Positions 1 through 14,416 are shown, counted from the first letter of the stretch. The stretch: DNA of 64,000 bases from Deinococcus betulae (GCF_020166395.1 NZ_JAIQXU010000015.1:1-64000), one strand, 5' to 3'. The notes: generated by a model not told the origin, from the sequence alone. Numbers and translations are program-made.

Positions 1-1
1 A

Positions 2-397
2 CTGCCCACCATCGTGGGTCAGGCCAACGCCAACAACATCTACTTCACCACCGTGGCCGCGCCCATCAGCGCGCTGCCCGCCTCGAAGGTCTTCGCCGCC
101 AACTACAAGAAGACCTTCAATGACGACGCCCAGGGCTTCGGCGCCTTCGGCTACGACGCCGCCAAGGTGGTCGTGCAGGGCGTGCTGAACGCCGTGCGCG
201 CCAACGGCAATAAGCTCCCCACCCGCACCCAGGTCGAGACCGCCATCCGCAAGGGCAGCTACACCGGCCTGCTGTCGGGCAGCGTGGCTTTCAACTCGGC
301 CGGTGACCGCAAGGCCGCCACGCTGTACGTGATGAACGTCACCAGCGGGCAGTTCAAGCTCAGCACCAGCATCCCCGTCAAGCCCGTCAAGCAGTAA
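2..397 (+). CDS. Branched-chain amino acid ABC transporter substrate-binding protein, C-terminal part
   Basis: The gene begins upstream of the window, and only the last 131 codons are present. The residues 'FGYDAAKVVVQGVLNA' and 'GLLSGSVAFNSAGDRK' are typical of the C-terminal lobe of periplasmic Leu/Ile/Val-binding proteins (type I fold), which capture amino acids and deliver them to the LivHM channel. The livH, livM, livG and livF genes follow on the same strand, which supports the assignment. A strong hairpin terminator just after the stop suggests much of the transcript ends here, giving more binding protein than permease, as is common for such operons. The exact ligand (leucine, another amino acid, urea or an amide) cannot be told from this fragment. 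Confidence 0.9.
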   Translation: MPTIVGQANANNIYFTTVAAPISALPASKVFAANYKKTFNDDAQGFGAFGYDAAKVVVQGVLNAVRANGNKLPTRTQVETAIRKGSYTGLLSGSVAFNSAGDRKAATLYVMNVTSGQFKLSTSIPVKPVKQ

Positions 398-435
398 GGG
401 CAGCGGGTTTCACCAAAGACCCCGTACCATCCTGG

Positions 436-463
436 GGCCGGGCCACGCGCCCGGCCTCTTTTT
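436..463 (+). terminator. Rho-independent terminator after the binding-protein gene
   Basis: A perfect 8-bp stem (436-443 with 449-456) with a 5-base loop is followed by CTCTTTTT. It lies 38 bases after the stop codon and probably attenuates transcription into livH. Confidence 0.85.
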
Positions 464-708
464 CTGCCGTTCTGGCAAGAAGGCAGGAAAAGAGGCCGGC
501 TGGGCTGACCCCCAAAGCTGGACAGGCAGCCTGCGCCGCTGGAACCAGACATTTGTGAAACGGGGTACGATGCGCAGCAACGGAGTTCAACCAAGTAGGC
601 GCGCTGACAGGCGCCGGAACGCCGCATTGTTCTCTGCCCCCCGTTTTCTGTGGCCACGCCCCCCGTGGGCGGCGCCCCCACCTCTGGATTAGAAAGGAGT
701 TGAGTTTT
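464..708 (+). other. Intergenic leader before livH
   Basis: Together with the terminator this makes a gap of about 310 bases. No credible small ORF or RNA gene was seen. A TACGAT at 566-571 could be a -10 box, but no matching -35 is visible. The only clear element is the ribosome binding site AAAGGAG at 693-699. Confidence 0.4.
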
Positions 709-1718
709 TTGGATCTCGCCACATTGCTGCCGTTCCTGGTGGAAGTGATTGTCGGTGGCCTGGTGTTGGGCTTCGTGTACGCCATCATCGCGCTGGGCTA
801 CACCATGGTGTACGGCGTGCTGCAGCTGATTAATTTCGCGCACAGCGAGGTCTTCGTGACCGGCGCCGTGGTCGGCTTTGAAGTGTTTCGCGTACTGGCC
901 GGCGTGGAGATCAACGGCTACCTGAAGCTGATCATTGCGCTCATCTCGGCCATGCTGGTCTCGGGGCTGCTGAACGTGCTGATTGAGCGCCTGGCTTACC
1001 GGCCCCTGCGCAGCGCCCCCAAACTGGTCCCGCTGATTACGGCAATTGGGGTCTCGCTGATTTTGCAGGACGTGCTGCGAATTATTGAAGGCTTCCAGGG
1101 CCGCTTTGACCTGACCTATACCCTGCCTGCCGGCTTTTCCGGGCCGTTCTGCGGCGCCGAGAGTTCCTGCGCCAGTGTGGGCACCTTCCTGAACAGCATC
1201 GGCGTGCGCATCAAGGTCACGGACGTGATCGTGATCGTGGTGTCGCTGGTCAGTCTGGCGGCGCTGAACTATCTGGTGAACCGCACCCGCATGGGCAAGG
1301 CCATTCGCGCCACCGCGCAGGACCGCGTAACCGCCGGCCTGATGGGTATTGACGGCAACCGCATGATCAGCCTGACCTTCCTGATCGGCGGGGCGCTGGG
1401 CGGCATCAGCGGCGTGCTGTTCGGCATGAAATTCGGGACCATCAACGCCTACAGCGGCTTTGACCCTGGCATCATCGCCTTTACGGCGGCCGTGCTGGGC
1501 GGGATCGGTTCGATTCCGGGCGCGGTGCTGGGCGGCCTGACCCTGGGCGTCATCCAGAGTCTGATTGGCGCCATGAGTGTGCTGGGCAGTGTCACGGGCA
1601 TTGCCAACCTGGAAGCGATTGACGCCTCTTATCAGCGCATCGGGGCCTTCCTGGTGCTGGTGCTGATTCTGATCTTCAAACCCACCGGTCTGCTCGGCAA
1701 GAGCAACGTGGAGAAGGT

Positions 1719-1722
<4 letters not shown>
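709..1722 (+). CDS. livH: Branched-chain amino acid ABC transporter permease LivH
   Basis: This is one of two membrane subunits forming the translocation channel of the branched-chain amino acid importer. The protein is about 337 residues and very hydrophobic, with multiple membrane spans. It has the family start 'VLGFVYAIIALGYTMVYGVLQLINFAHSE' type pattern and the cytoplasmic coupling region 'TRMGKAIRATAQDRVTAGLMGID'. The TTG at 709 is preferred over the TTG at 700, because the ribosome binding site AAAGGAG (693-699) touches 700 but sits nine bases before 709. The stop overlaps the livM start by four bases (ATGA), so the two are translationally coupled. Confidence 0.93.
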
Positions 1723-4874
<3,152 letters not shown>

Positions 4875-5097
4875 AGATCCTGCTGCGTCCTGGGGCCGAC
4901 CTTCCGCTGTGGAGATCGGCCTCAACCTTGCTGGCTGGGCAGCGCAGACAGGGAGAGGCGGCGGCCGTGATACAGATTCTGTCCATTTCCTTAACATCCG
5001 GGAGGGAGCCGGGCGTTCCACGCCTGCGGCGCTTTGCAAGCCCAATTCCCAGAAATCCATCATTTTCCTTCTGCTGCGCAGCTTGGTCAGTCCGGTC

Positions 5098-5120
5098 GGA
5101 AACATTCCGGAATATGTTCC
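5098..5120. promoter_or_regulatory. Imperfect TTCC/GGAA palindrome upstream of the 5140 gene
   Basis: The stretch contains the perfect 10-bp palindrome ATTCCGGAAT flanked by GGAA and GTTCC half-sites, and further TTCC/GGAA words follow up to the start codon. It could be an operator or only A+T-rich promoter sequence. No regulator can be named. Confidence 0.25.
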
Positions 5121-5139
5121 AGAATTTTTCGGAACCCGT

Positions 5140-6159
5140 ATGAAACGTCTGCTGCTCCTCCTGACCGCCGCGCTGCTGGGCGCCTGCACCCCGGTGCAAC
5201 TGGCGGTTGACCCCGCCGCGCGGCCCAGCCCTGCGGACTACGGCCCGCACAACTTTCCGATGGAATGGTGGTATGTCAGCGCTTACCTGCCGTCCGAGGC
5301 GCTGGCGCTGCACTGGGCGCAGTTCCGGGTGCGGGACACGCGGCTGCCAGTCCCGCTGATGATTTCGCATGTGGCGGTGACGGACCTGAAGAGCGGCAGC
5401 CTGAGCTTTTTGGAACAGCCAGCAGGGGGCGGCGAGGCCAGCTTTCCCCCGCTGCGCCTGAGTCAGCAGGGCTGGACCTTCCAGCAGCAGGGCACCTCTT
5501 CCACCGCGCCCTTCGAGCTCAAGGCGGGGCCGCTGGACCTCACCCTGACGCCGCTGAAGGGGCCAGTCATTCATCCGCCCGGCTACAGCGGCGGGCCAGA
5601 GGTGGGGGCGCTGTACTACCAGAGCGTCACGTGGCTGGCGCTGAGCGGCACGGTCAACGGGCGCCCCGTGCAGGGACAGGCCTGGCTGGACCACCAGTGG
5701 GGCAATCAGATTCCGGGGCAGACGGCGCTGTGGGACTGGTTCAGCGTTCATCTGGAGGGCGGCGACGACCTGATGGTCTACCGGGTGCGCAGGCCAGACG
5801 GTGAGGTGGCGCAGCTGATCGGCAGTGTGGTGGACCCCAGCGGTCAGGTGCGGGCGGTGACCGGCCTGCGGGCCACACCTGGCGCGACCTGGACCAGCCT
5901 GGCGGGTCACACCTACGCCCTGGGCTGGCACTTGCAAGCCGACGACTTTGACCTGACGGTGCGCGCCCTGCGCCGGGAGCAGGAACTGCGCAGCCGCAGC
6001 AACCGCATTGACTACTGGGAAGGCCCCATAGAGGTGCAGGGCACCTGGGCCAGCCAGCCCACGCGCGGCACCGGGATGATGGAACTGGTGGGCGGGCCCC
6101 AGCGTTCATCTGGCGGCGCCGCTTTACAGATGGAACGGGGCCGAGTCAAGGGCACTTGA
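5140..6159 (+). CDS. Lipocalin-like / carotenoid 1,2-hydratase-like (CrtC/AttH family) lipoprotein
   Basis: The 339-residue product starts with a lipoprotein signal peptide whose lipobox LLGAC places the acylated cysteine near residue 16. The mature part has the family hallmarks 'FPMEWWYVSAYL' after the signal, 'ISHVAVTDLKSG', 'GQAWLDHQWGNQ' with 'WDWFSVHL', and a C-terminal 'GTWASQP' strand, as in predicted hydrolases and carotenoid hydratases with a double lipocalin-like barrel. In some bacteria the family hydrates carotenoids, but many members have no known substrate, so activity on carotenoids is inference only. An in-frame extension upstream to 4780 is rejected, because it would overlap livF and bury the signal peptide. 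The gene appears monocistronic. Confidence 0.8.
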   Translation: MKRLLLLLTAALLGACTPVQLAVDPAARPSPADYGPHNFPMEWWYVSAYLPSEALALHWAQFRVRDTRLPVPLMISHVAVTDLKSGSLSFLEQPAGGGEASFPPLRLSQQGWTFQQQGTSSTAPFELKAGPLDLTLTPLKGPVIHPPGYSGGPEVGALYYQSVTWLALSGTVNGRPVQGQAWLDHQWGNQIPGQTALWDWFSVHLEGGDDLMVYRVRRPDGEVAQLIGSVVDPSGQVRAVTGLRATPGATWTSLAGHTYALGWHLQADDFDLTVRALRREQELRSRSNRIDYWEGPIEVQGTWASQPTRGTGMMELVGGPQRSSGGAALQMERGRVKGT

Positions 6160-6277
6160 GGCAGGCGTGCAAAACTTCACGTTCTAGACTCCGGAAGCAA
6201 TCAACGCGGCGGGGCCGGGCTTTTGCCCTGCGCTCCTGTGCCGCGCTGCTGTCCACAAGCTTTTCTGGAGGAACCTC

Positions 6278-7711
6278 ATGAAGCGATTTGCCCTGATTCT
6301 GACCCTCGGCCTGCTGACGCCGCAGGCCCACGCCGTGCCCACCATGATCGACTGCGCCAAAGACACGGCCAACGCCCGCTGCGTGGCCAAGAACGCCCCG
6401 GACGGCGTGGGCACGGTGGGCAGCGGCTCTTCTTTTTACCAGGGCGGCAGCGAGCAGCTGCGCGGCGGCTTTGTCACACCCGACGGCCAAACGCTGTACG
6501 TGGCGCTGGAAACCCTGCGCAACACCGACCCCTTTGGCGTGGTGATGGCGATTGACCTGAACACCGGCAACCGCCGCGTGGTCAGCGGCTACCTGAACAC
6601 CGTCGAGAAGGTGGGCAGGGGCGTGCAGGTGCAGGGTGACCGCGACCTGCTGGACCTGTACACACTGGGCAGTGTGACCGACGTGCAGCGGCTGCCCGAC
6701 GGTTCACTGGTGGCCTACGCCGGGCAACTGATCCGCATTGACCCCACCACCGGGGACCGCACCCTGCTGTGGACCCCCACCACGGCCGCCGACACGCGGG
6801 TGCGTGACAGCGTGGAACTGAAATACGCCGACCCGCGCCGGCCCGCTGCGGCCAGCAGCAGCCCCAGCACCTCTGCGCCGACCGTGCCCAACACCACAGT
6901 GTCCACGCCCATCGGCAACGTCAATGTGGGCGGCCTGCTGGGTGGGCTCCTGGGCGGCAACAAGACGGCGGCAGCGCCAGCCCCCGCGCCCCAGCCTCAA
7001 CCCACGGCGCCTGGCAACGGCTACTTCTGCACGCAGGTCAATACCAAGGCGGTCACGCCAGCCCTGCCCATGCCCTACATAGCTGTTGATGGGGACGGCA
7101 GCGTGTACCTGCTGGGCAACAACGCGCCCATTGCCGCCGGCTTCGCGCTGTTCAAGCTAGACGCCAAGAATGATTACCGCTGCACCTCGGTCTCGCGCTT
7201 TGATGTCAACGGGGACAACGTGCAGGGCAGCGGGATTCCCTGGACCAGCAGCCTAGCCGGCACCGGGCCGCAGTTTGGCGACTTTGCGGTGAACGGAACG
7301 ACGCTGTACGCCTCAGGCGGGCCAAACCCCAATTACATCGTGGTCAGCGTGGACCTCAAGACGGGCGAGCGCCGCCTGATTTCCGGGCAGACCGACCAAG
7401 GCGGGGCACAGGTGTTCAAGAAGGGTCAGGGCGCCGCCCATATCGGCAGCGCGCTGGCCTACAGCGGGGGCGCCCTGTACACCACCCAGGTCCAGGTTTC
7501 GGCGGTGCCGTTTGCGCTGGTCAAGATTGACCCAGCCACGGGAGACCGCACCCTGATTGAACCGGCCAAGGGCACGCCCCTGAGCAAGGGCCGGGGCAGC
7601 AGCGCGACCCTCTACCCGGTGCCGGGCAGCACTCAGCTGCTGGTTGGCTTTAACGGCGCGTTGCACGTGATGGACCCAGCAACCGGCCTGAACTACATTC
7701 TGTCGAGGTAA
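6278..7711 (+). CDS. Exported beta-propeller-like protein of unknown function
   Basis: The 477-residue protein has a clear Sec signal peptide (MKRFALILTLGLLTPQAHA) and a good ribosome binding site, CTGGAGGA at 6265-6271. The mature part alternates short blades such as 'LPDGSLVAYAGQLIRIDPTTGDRTLL', 'GVVMAIDLNTGNRRVVSG' and 'VVSVDLKTGERRLISG'. The repeated 'D..TG.R.L' motif suggests a beta-propeller that reads like an SMP-30 or quinoprotein fold. A low-complexity Ser/Thr/Pro/Ala linker with a Gly-Gly-Leu run (about residues 190-250) splits the propeller. No catalytic residues are recognised. It is followed by a dispersed repeat and a terminator, so it probably forms its own transcription unit. 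Confidence 0.75.
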   Translation: MKRFALILTLGLLTPQAHAVPTMIDCAKDTANARCVAKNAPDGVGTVGSGSSFYQGGSEQLRGGFVTPDGQTLYVALETLRNTDPFGVVMAIDLNTGNRRVVSGYLNTVEKVGRGVQVQGDRDLLDLYTLGSVTDVQRLPDGSLVAYAGQLIRIDPTTGDRTLLWTPTTAADTRVRDSVELKYADPRRPAAASSSPSTSAPTVPNTTVSTPIGNVNVGGLLGGLLGGNKTAAAPAPAPQPQPTAPGNGYFCTQVNTKAVTPALPMPYIAVDGDGSVYLLGNNAPIAAGFALFKLDAKNDYRCTSVSRFDVNGDNVQGSGIPWTSSLAGTGPQFGDFAVNGTTLYASGGPNPNYIVVSVDLKTGERRLISGQTDQGGAQVFKKGQGAAHIGSALAYSGGALYTTQVQVSAVPFALVKIDPATGDRTLIEPAKGTPLSKGRGSSATLYPVPGSTQLLVGFNGALHVMDPATGLNYILSR

Positions 7712-7763
7712 AGCGGCTGGTGGGGCGCAGGGAGTAGGCGACATTGCTAGGCAGCCTGACCTG

Positions 7764-7901
7764 ACACAGACTGCCATTTGATGACGGCACAGCCGGGAAG
7801 GCACCGGTTGCGCCTCCAGAGCGCAAAATCCGTCGTCGTTCCCTCTCGCTCCGTTTGGATTTCATCGAGCATTCCGCTCGATTTAATTGGAAGCCGTATG
7901 A
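7764..7901. repeat. Dispersed palindromic repeat, copy 1 (most diverged)
   Basis: It matches the copies at 18252, 41754, 48946 and 49101: a 'GACGGCACAGCCG..AAGGCACCG' block, then 'TTTCATCGAGCATTCCGCTCGAT', and an 'AAGCCGTATGAG' right end. The left end is approximate. The internal hairpin is TCGAGCA/CGCTCGA with one mismatch. No protein is encoded. Confidence 0.75.
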
Positions 7902-7917
7902 GACTGCACTGCCTCTG

Positions 7918-7946
7918 GCCCCGTGGATTGTCCCCACGGGGCTTTT
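7918..7946 (+). terminator. Rho-independent terminator
   Basis: A 9-bp stem (GCCCCGTGG, 7918-7926, with CCACGGGGC, 7934-7942) and a 7-base loop are followed by TTTT. It ends the transcript of the 6278 gene and insulates the clpB promoter. Confidence 0.8.
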
Positions 7947-7990
7947 CCGCTGCGTCCCTGAAACCTTCGCCACTTTCTTAAACCCGCAAT

Positions 7991-8023
7991 AAACTTGACA
8001 CAACTGCACTCAAGTTTCAGAAT
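7991..8023 (+). promoter_or_regulatory. clpB promoter with HspR-type (HAIR-like) operator
   Basis: The inverted repeat AAACTTGA-N11-TCAAGTTT spans 7991-8017. Read as CTTGACA-N7-ACTCAAG (7994-8014) it matches the known HspR operator HAIR (CTTGAGT-N7-ACTCAAG) perfectly on the right and 5 of 7 on the left. The left arm contains the -35 box TTGACA (7995-8000), and a 17-base spacer leads to CAGAAT (8018-8023) as -10. A bound HspR would therefore cover the promoter. HspR control of clpB is known in deinococci and actinobacteria; its use here is inferred from sequence. Confidence 0.8.
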
Positions 8024-8072
8024 AGAGGGAGTTGAGTCCCGACCTCTCCCCCGCTTCTGGAGGTTTCCCCTT

Positions 8073-10631
<2,559 letters not shown>

Positions 10632-10683
10632 GGGAGAAGCTGGAGGTTGGAGACCTCCTTCTGGCTTCAGAAGACACGAGAAG

Positions 10684-10716
10684 GCCGCCCCCATAGGTTG
10701 AGGGCGGCTTTCTCTT
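10684..10716. terminator. Terminator between clpB and the convergent SRPBCC gene
   Basis: A 7-bp GCCGCCC/GGGCGGC stem (10684-10690 with 10702-10708) is followed by TTTCTCTTTT on the plus strand, so it mainly serves clpB. It abuts the stop of the minus-strand gene and may serve both. Confidence 0.75.
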
Positions 10717-10721
10717 TTGCC

Positions 10722-11240
10722 TTACTGGCTCGGCAGATACTCGGCCAGGCGGTCCCAGGTTTCCGTGATGCCCTGAAGCATGCCCATGTCCAGGACCGTT
10801 TTCAGCGCTTCCGGCGTGGCGTACACCGAGCGGCTGACCACGCGGGTCTGCCCGTCTACCTCTTCAAACGTCAGGATGCTCTGGGTGGTGGGCAGTTCCT
10901 CGTTGATCTTGCCCTCGGCGTCAGAAAAATAGTCGGTGTAGACCAGGCGGCCCGGCGCCTCAATCTCCTGGTAGATGCCCAGGCCCCAGGATTCCATGCC
11001 GTAAAAGTCGCCTTGGGTGGGGTCAACGCACTTCATGCAGTAATGCCAGCGGCCCCCAGGGCGCAGATCCACCGTGCAGTGCGTCAGGGTCCAGCCGCGT
11101 GGTCCCCACCACTGCCGCAGGTGATCAGCCTGAGTGAACGCCGCAAACACGAGTTCGGGTGGCGCCGCAAAGGTGCGCTCTAGCACGAGTTCTTTGTTGT
11201 CTTCGGTGTGGTGGGTCAGGGTGGGCGTGGCGCTGGTCAT
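10722..11240 (-). CDS. SRPBCC (AHSA1/START-like) domain protein
   Basis: The 172-residue protein has the whole AHSA1-type fold, with 'LVLERTFAAPPELVFAAFTQADHLRQWWGPRGWT' type sequence at the front, 'DLRPGGRWHYCM' in the middle and a long C-terminal helix 'MLQGITETWDRLAEYL'. The family binds hydrophobic ligands in a deep pocket, and the ligand here is unknown. It overlaps the ArsR-family gene by four bases, the common ArsR-SRPBCC pair in which the regulator controls its partner. The protein is cytoplasmic, with no signal. Confidence 0.9.
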   Translation of the reverse strand: MTSATPTLTHHTEDNKELVLERTFAAPPELVFAAFTQADHLRQWWGPRGWTLTHCTVDLRPGGRWHYCMKCVDPTQGDFYGMESWGLGIYQEIEAPGRLVYTDYFSDAEGKINEELPTTQSILTFEEVDGQTRVVSRSVYATPEALKTVLDMGMLQGITETWDRLAEYLPSQ

Positions 11241-11590
11241 GGCGTCTCTCCTTGGTCATCTGAGGGGGCGTCGGGAGCGGGAGGCTGAAGCTGCTGAAGG
11301 TAGTCGTCCAGCCGGTCAAACCGGCCCTGCCACAGCTGCCGAAAGGTGGTCAGCCAGTCGTCCAGCGCCTCAAAAGGTTCTGGGCGCAGGTGGCAGATGC
11401 GGCGGTTGGCCTGCGGGCGCAGTTCCACCAGGCCCGCGTCGCTCAGGACGCGCAAATGCTTGGAGGCCTGCGGCTGTTTCAGGTCAAGGCGGGCCGCCAG
11501 CTCACCGACGGTCAGTGGGGCCTGGCGCAGCAACTCCACCATCTGAAAGCGGTGCGGGTCGGCCAGGGCCTGAAAGGTCTGCGTGTTCAC
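11237..11590 (-). CDS. ArsR-family transcriptional regulator
   Basis: A 117-residue winged-helix repressor-type protein. 'FQALADPHRFQMVELLRQAPLTVGELAARL' opens the domain and 'KQPQASKHLRVLSDAGLVELRPQANRRICHL' is the recognition helix and wing. The metal-site cysteines of true ArsR/SmtB sensors are absent, as in the subgroup paired with SRPBCC proteins. It starts at GTG, since an in-frame stop just upstream rules out a longer version. AAGGAGGTGA lies about 13 bases before the start, a rather long spacing. It probably regulates its own two-gene operon. Confidence 0.9.
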   Translation of the reverse strand: MNTQTFQALADPHRFQMVELLRQAPLTVGELAARLDLKQPQASKHLRVLSDAGLVELRPQANRRICHLRPEPFEALDDWLTTFRQLWQGRFDRLDDYLQQLQPPAPDAPSDDQGETP

Positions 11591-11731
11591 ATCAGTTGCC
11601 TCTCACCTCCTTGGGTATAGGCAGATTATGCCATTTACAGAATATTCCTGTCAAGGCATATAGAAGGCCGACTGCTTATAGGCCATGACAACGCCGCCCA
11701 GCCAAGGCGGGCGGCGCGAAAGCAGCAGGTT

Positions 11732-12187
11732 TTAGCGGCTGACGGTGACGTTCGCGCGGGGTTCCAGGGCGTAAAAGGCCACCACAGCAACCAGGGTGCC
11801 CACCCAGCCGGGCGCGCTGCCCAGGTCGAGTTCAAAGGGGCGGCCCAGCACGGTGCTGCCCAGCTGGCCGACCAGTTTCTCGCCGGTCTGCTGCGCCACG
11901 ACGTTCCAGCCCACAATCGGCTCGCCCATGTAGCCGGTGACCCGGTCCACGCCGCGCAGAGTCAGGCTCTGGGGGCCCACGTTGCCCTTGAGCTCGCCGT
12001 CCTGCAACTCGATTTTGACGGGGTCGGCGCCGACGCTGCCCTGCACGCCGCGTTCGGTAATTTCGAGGGCGATGTCTTTGCCGTGCAGCTTGCCGCCCGC
12101 GCGGCCCTTGATGGTGTCGCCGTCAATGACGCAGCGGATGCCGTAGCCGTCCGCTCCGCCGAGGCGGCCCTTGATGAGGTCTTCCAT
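11732..12187 (-). CDS. Conserved hypothetical, repetitive beta-strand protein
   Basis: A 151-residue cytoplasmic protein built of short alternating strands with Gly at turns ('GGADGYGIRCVIDGDTIKGRAGGKLHGKDIALEI', continuing 'GVQGSVGADPVKIELQDGELKGNVG'), which suggests a beta-solenoid or barrel. It ends in a hydrophobic segment 'APGWVGTLVAVVAFYALEP' that could be a membrane anchor. No known domain is recognised, and I regard it as a deinococcal lineage protein. TATACT lies seven bases before the start, with no ribosome binding site, so it is probably translated from a leaderless message. Confidence 0.6.
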   Translation of the reverse strand: MEDLIKGRLGGADGYGIRCVIDGDTIKGRAGGKLHGKDIALEITERGVQGSVGADPVKIELQDGELKGNVGPQSLTLRGVDRVTGYMGEPIVGWNVVAQQTGEKLVGQLGSTVLGRPFELDLGSAPGWVGTLVAVVAFYALEPRANVTVSR

Positions 12188-12194
12188 GCGCGGA

Positions 12195-12200
12195 AGTATA
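12195..12200 (-). promoter_or_regulatory. -10 box TATACT of a leaderless gene
   Basis: TATACT on the minus strand, seven bases before the ATG at 12187. No Shine-Dalgarno sequence is present, which fits a transcript starting at or beside the start codon. Confidence 0.6.
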
Positions 12201-12217
12201 GCGGAGAGCGGGCCAGC

Positions 12218-14329
12218 TCAGCGGCGGACCGGTGCCAGCCCCAGCCGCTCAAAGTACGCGCGGCGGGTCAGGTGCAGGCCGCCCTCGCCCAGTTCGGCCC
12301 GGCCCACATTCCAGTGTTCAAACAGAATCCGCAGCGTGCCGCCCAGCAGCGCCGCGCCGTACCACGCGGGCGGCTCGCCGTTCCAGCGCAGGGTCCAGCC
12401 GTCCCAGGCCAGGTGGGGACACCCCTCGTTGCCGGCGGCCCAGAACATGCCGCCCTCTGGCCCCAGCCGCTGCGCCCGCACGGTCAGCGGCGGCTCGCGC
12501 ACCTGGGCGTCGTACTGGGGGGCCTCCCAGACCTGGGCATACAGGGCGTATAGCGTGTGCTGAAGCTCGTGGGCCTGAGCGCGCAGCCGGGCTTCCTCGC
12601 GGCCAGTCAGGGCACCCGGCGGCCGGTCCAGCTCGGCGCGGGCGGCGCCCAGCTGCGCTTCCAGGCCAGCCAGCCGCTGCCGGGGGGTGGGCGGCGGCAG
12701 CGGCGGCGGCGGGTCACCCTGGAGGGTGGCCGCCGGGTCCAGGTAGTCCCGGCCTCCCCAGCCACTGACCTCGCGCAGCTGGGCGTCCTCAATCAGCCAC
12801 AGGCGGGTGGCCACCTCACGGGCAAAGCGGCGGTCGTGGGTCACGATCACCACGGCGCCGCCGTAGCCCTGCACCGCGCCCTCTAACGCTTGCAGCGCCT
12901 CGACATCCAGGTGGTTGGTGGGTTCGTCCAGCAGCAGCAGGTCGGCGCGCAGCCCGCTGACCAGCGCCAGCCCGGCGCGCGCCCGCTCCCCGCCCGAAAG
13001 TTCTTCCGGGAACTTGGGCCAGTCGGCAGCCCCAAAACCCGCGCGGCCCAGCAGGCTGTTGGCCTGCCGCCCAAAGCGGCGCTCGAACTGCGCGTGCAGC
13101 CCCTCACCGGGGGTCAGGCCGTGCCAGGTCTGATCCAGGCTGGCCACAGTCACGCCGGCCGCTACGCGCAGCAGCGGCTCGGGCCCCCGCTCGCCTGTCA
13201 GGGGGTCAGGGCTAGTCGGATCAGGGTGCAGCTCGCCGGCCAGCAGGCGCATCAGGGTGGTTTTGCCGGTCCCATTGGCGCCCATCAGGACCACGCGGTC
13301 ACCCTGCCGCAGCCGAAAAGCGGCGTCCTGCAGCACCACGCGCTCGCCGTAGCGTTTGTTCAGGTGCTGGCTCCACGCCACTAGGGGCGCGCGGGCGGTG
13401 CCGGCCAGCAGCCGCATGCGAATCTGGCGTTCGGGCAGCGGGGCTTCGGGGGTGGCCACGCGCGCCGCGCGGGTCTTGAGGCCGCGCGAGCGGCGGCCCC
13501 AGCGGTCCAGGGTCTCAACACTGCCCGTCAGCCGCGCGGCTTCCTGCTCGCCCAACTGGGCAGCACGGGTCTGCGTGCGGCGTTCCAGGTCACGCTGGGC
13601 GCGGGCGCGGGAGTAACCGCCGGGGTAGGGCGCGGCCTCACCATGTTCCAGCCACAGGCTGCGCGTGGCCACCGCATCCAGAAAATCGCGGTCGTGACTG
13701 GTGAGAATCACGCCGCCTGAGAAGTCGCGCAGGTAGCCTTCCAGCCACTCGCGCATGCGGATGTCGAGGTGATTGGTGGGTTCGTCCAGCAGCAGCAGGT
13801 CAGGTTCACGGGCCAGGGCCAAGGCCAGAGCCAGGCGCGTCTTTTCACCGCCCGAGAGCGTGGCACCTTCTCGTTGACGAAACCGGGTCAGGTCCAATAT
13901 CCCCAGCACCCGGGCCACCCGCGCTGGCCAGCGGAAAGCGTCGGCCTCGTCCAGGCGGGCATGCAGGGCGCTCCAGGCGGCCAGGGCCTCCGGATCACCC
14001 AGATGGGCTTCCAGCACCAGCAGGTCCTCTTCCAGATCGCGGTACGGGTGCGCGGCGTCCACCAGGGCCTGTACGCTCAGGCCAGGGGGGTGCGCGTGGT
14101 GCTGTGCCAGGATGGCCACCCGCAGGCCCGCCTCGCGCCAGACCTCACCGTCCTCAGGCGTCAGGTCGCCTGTCAGCACGCGCAGCAGCGTGGTCTTTCC
14201 GGCGCCGTTGCGGCCCAACAGGGCCACCCGCTCCCCGTCCATGACACTGATAGACACGCCGTCCAGCACTGCCCGCTCCCCGTACCGTACGGTGAGCGAA
14301 GTGGCCGTCAGCAGCGTGGGCACGCCCAT
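12218..14329 (-). CDS. ABC-F family ATP-binding protein
   Basis: A soluble protein of about 703 residues with two ABC ATPase domains and no membrane part, as in ABC-F translation factors (Uup/EttA-like), which act on the ribosome. Domain 1 has GRNGAGKT at 39-46, 'LSGGEKTRLALALAL' and 'LLLLDEPTNHLD'. Domain 2 has GANGTGKT near 348, 'LSGGERARAGLA' and a second 'LLLLDEPTNHLD'. The linker between them is Arg-rich and the C-terminus has a charged helical tail. The start is uncertain. ATG 14329 gives a good N-terminus, but TAGCCT lies directly before it, and the GTG at 14323 sits seven bases from that box as in local leaderless genes. A longer in-frame start at 14425 would overlap the divergent gene. 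Confidence 0.9.
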   Translation of the reverse strand: MGVPTLLTATSLTVRYGERAVLDGVSISVMDGERVALLGRNGAGKTTLLRVLTGDLTPEDGEVWREAGLRVAILAQHHAHPPGLSVQALVDAAHPYRDLEEDLLVLEAHLGDPEALAAWSALHARLDEADAFRWPARVARVLGILDLTRFRQREGATLSGGEKTRLALALALAREPDLLLLDEPTNHLDIRMREWLEGYLRDFSGGVILTSHDRDFLDAVATRSLWLEHGEAAPYPGGYSRARAQRDLERRTQTRAAQLGEQEAARLTGSVETLDRWGRRSRGLKTRAARVATPEAPLPERQIRMRLLAGTARAPLVAWSQHLNKRYGERVVLQDAAFRLRQGDRVVLMGANGTGKTTLMRLLAGELHPDPTSPDPLTGERGPEPLLRVAAGVTVASLDQTWHGLTPGEGLHAQFERRFGRQANSLLGRAGFGAADWPKFPEELSGGERARAGLALVSGLRADLLLLDEPTNHLDVEALQALEGAVQGYGGAVVIVTHDRRFAREVATRLWLIEDAQLREVSGWGGRDYLDPAATLQGDPPPPLPPPTPRQRLAGLEAQLGAARAELDRPPGALTGREEARLRAQAHELQHTLYALYAQVWEAPQYDAQVREPPLTVRAQRLGPEGGMFWAAGNEGCPHLAWDGWTLRWNGEPPAWYGAALLGGTLRILFEHWNVGRAELGEGGLHLTRRAYFERLGLAPVRR

Positions 14330-14404
14330 CAGGCTAGCAGAGGTGGGGGACAGCGAAATGCGCCAAACCGCGCAGATGAGGCAGCGGGAGGCCCTGGCGA
14401 CCTT

Positions 14405-14410
14405 TACACT
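14405..14410 (+). promoter_or_regulatory. -10 box TACACT of a leaderless gene
   Basis: Six bases separate TACACT from the GTG at 14417, and no ribosome binding site is present. The -35 region is not recognisable. Confidence 0.6.
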
Positions 14411-14416
14411 CGCACC

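Noticed and set aside
5098..5120. A radiation/desiccation response motif upstream of the 5140 gene
   Set aside because: The palindrome does not have the TTATG...CATAA arms expected for that motif; none was found in the window.
7995..8072. A longer ClpB beginning at TTG 7995
   Set aside because: That TTG is the -35 box and part of the HspR-type operator; the TTG at 8073 has a good ribosome binding site.
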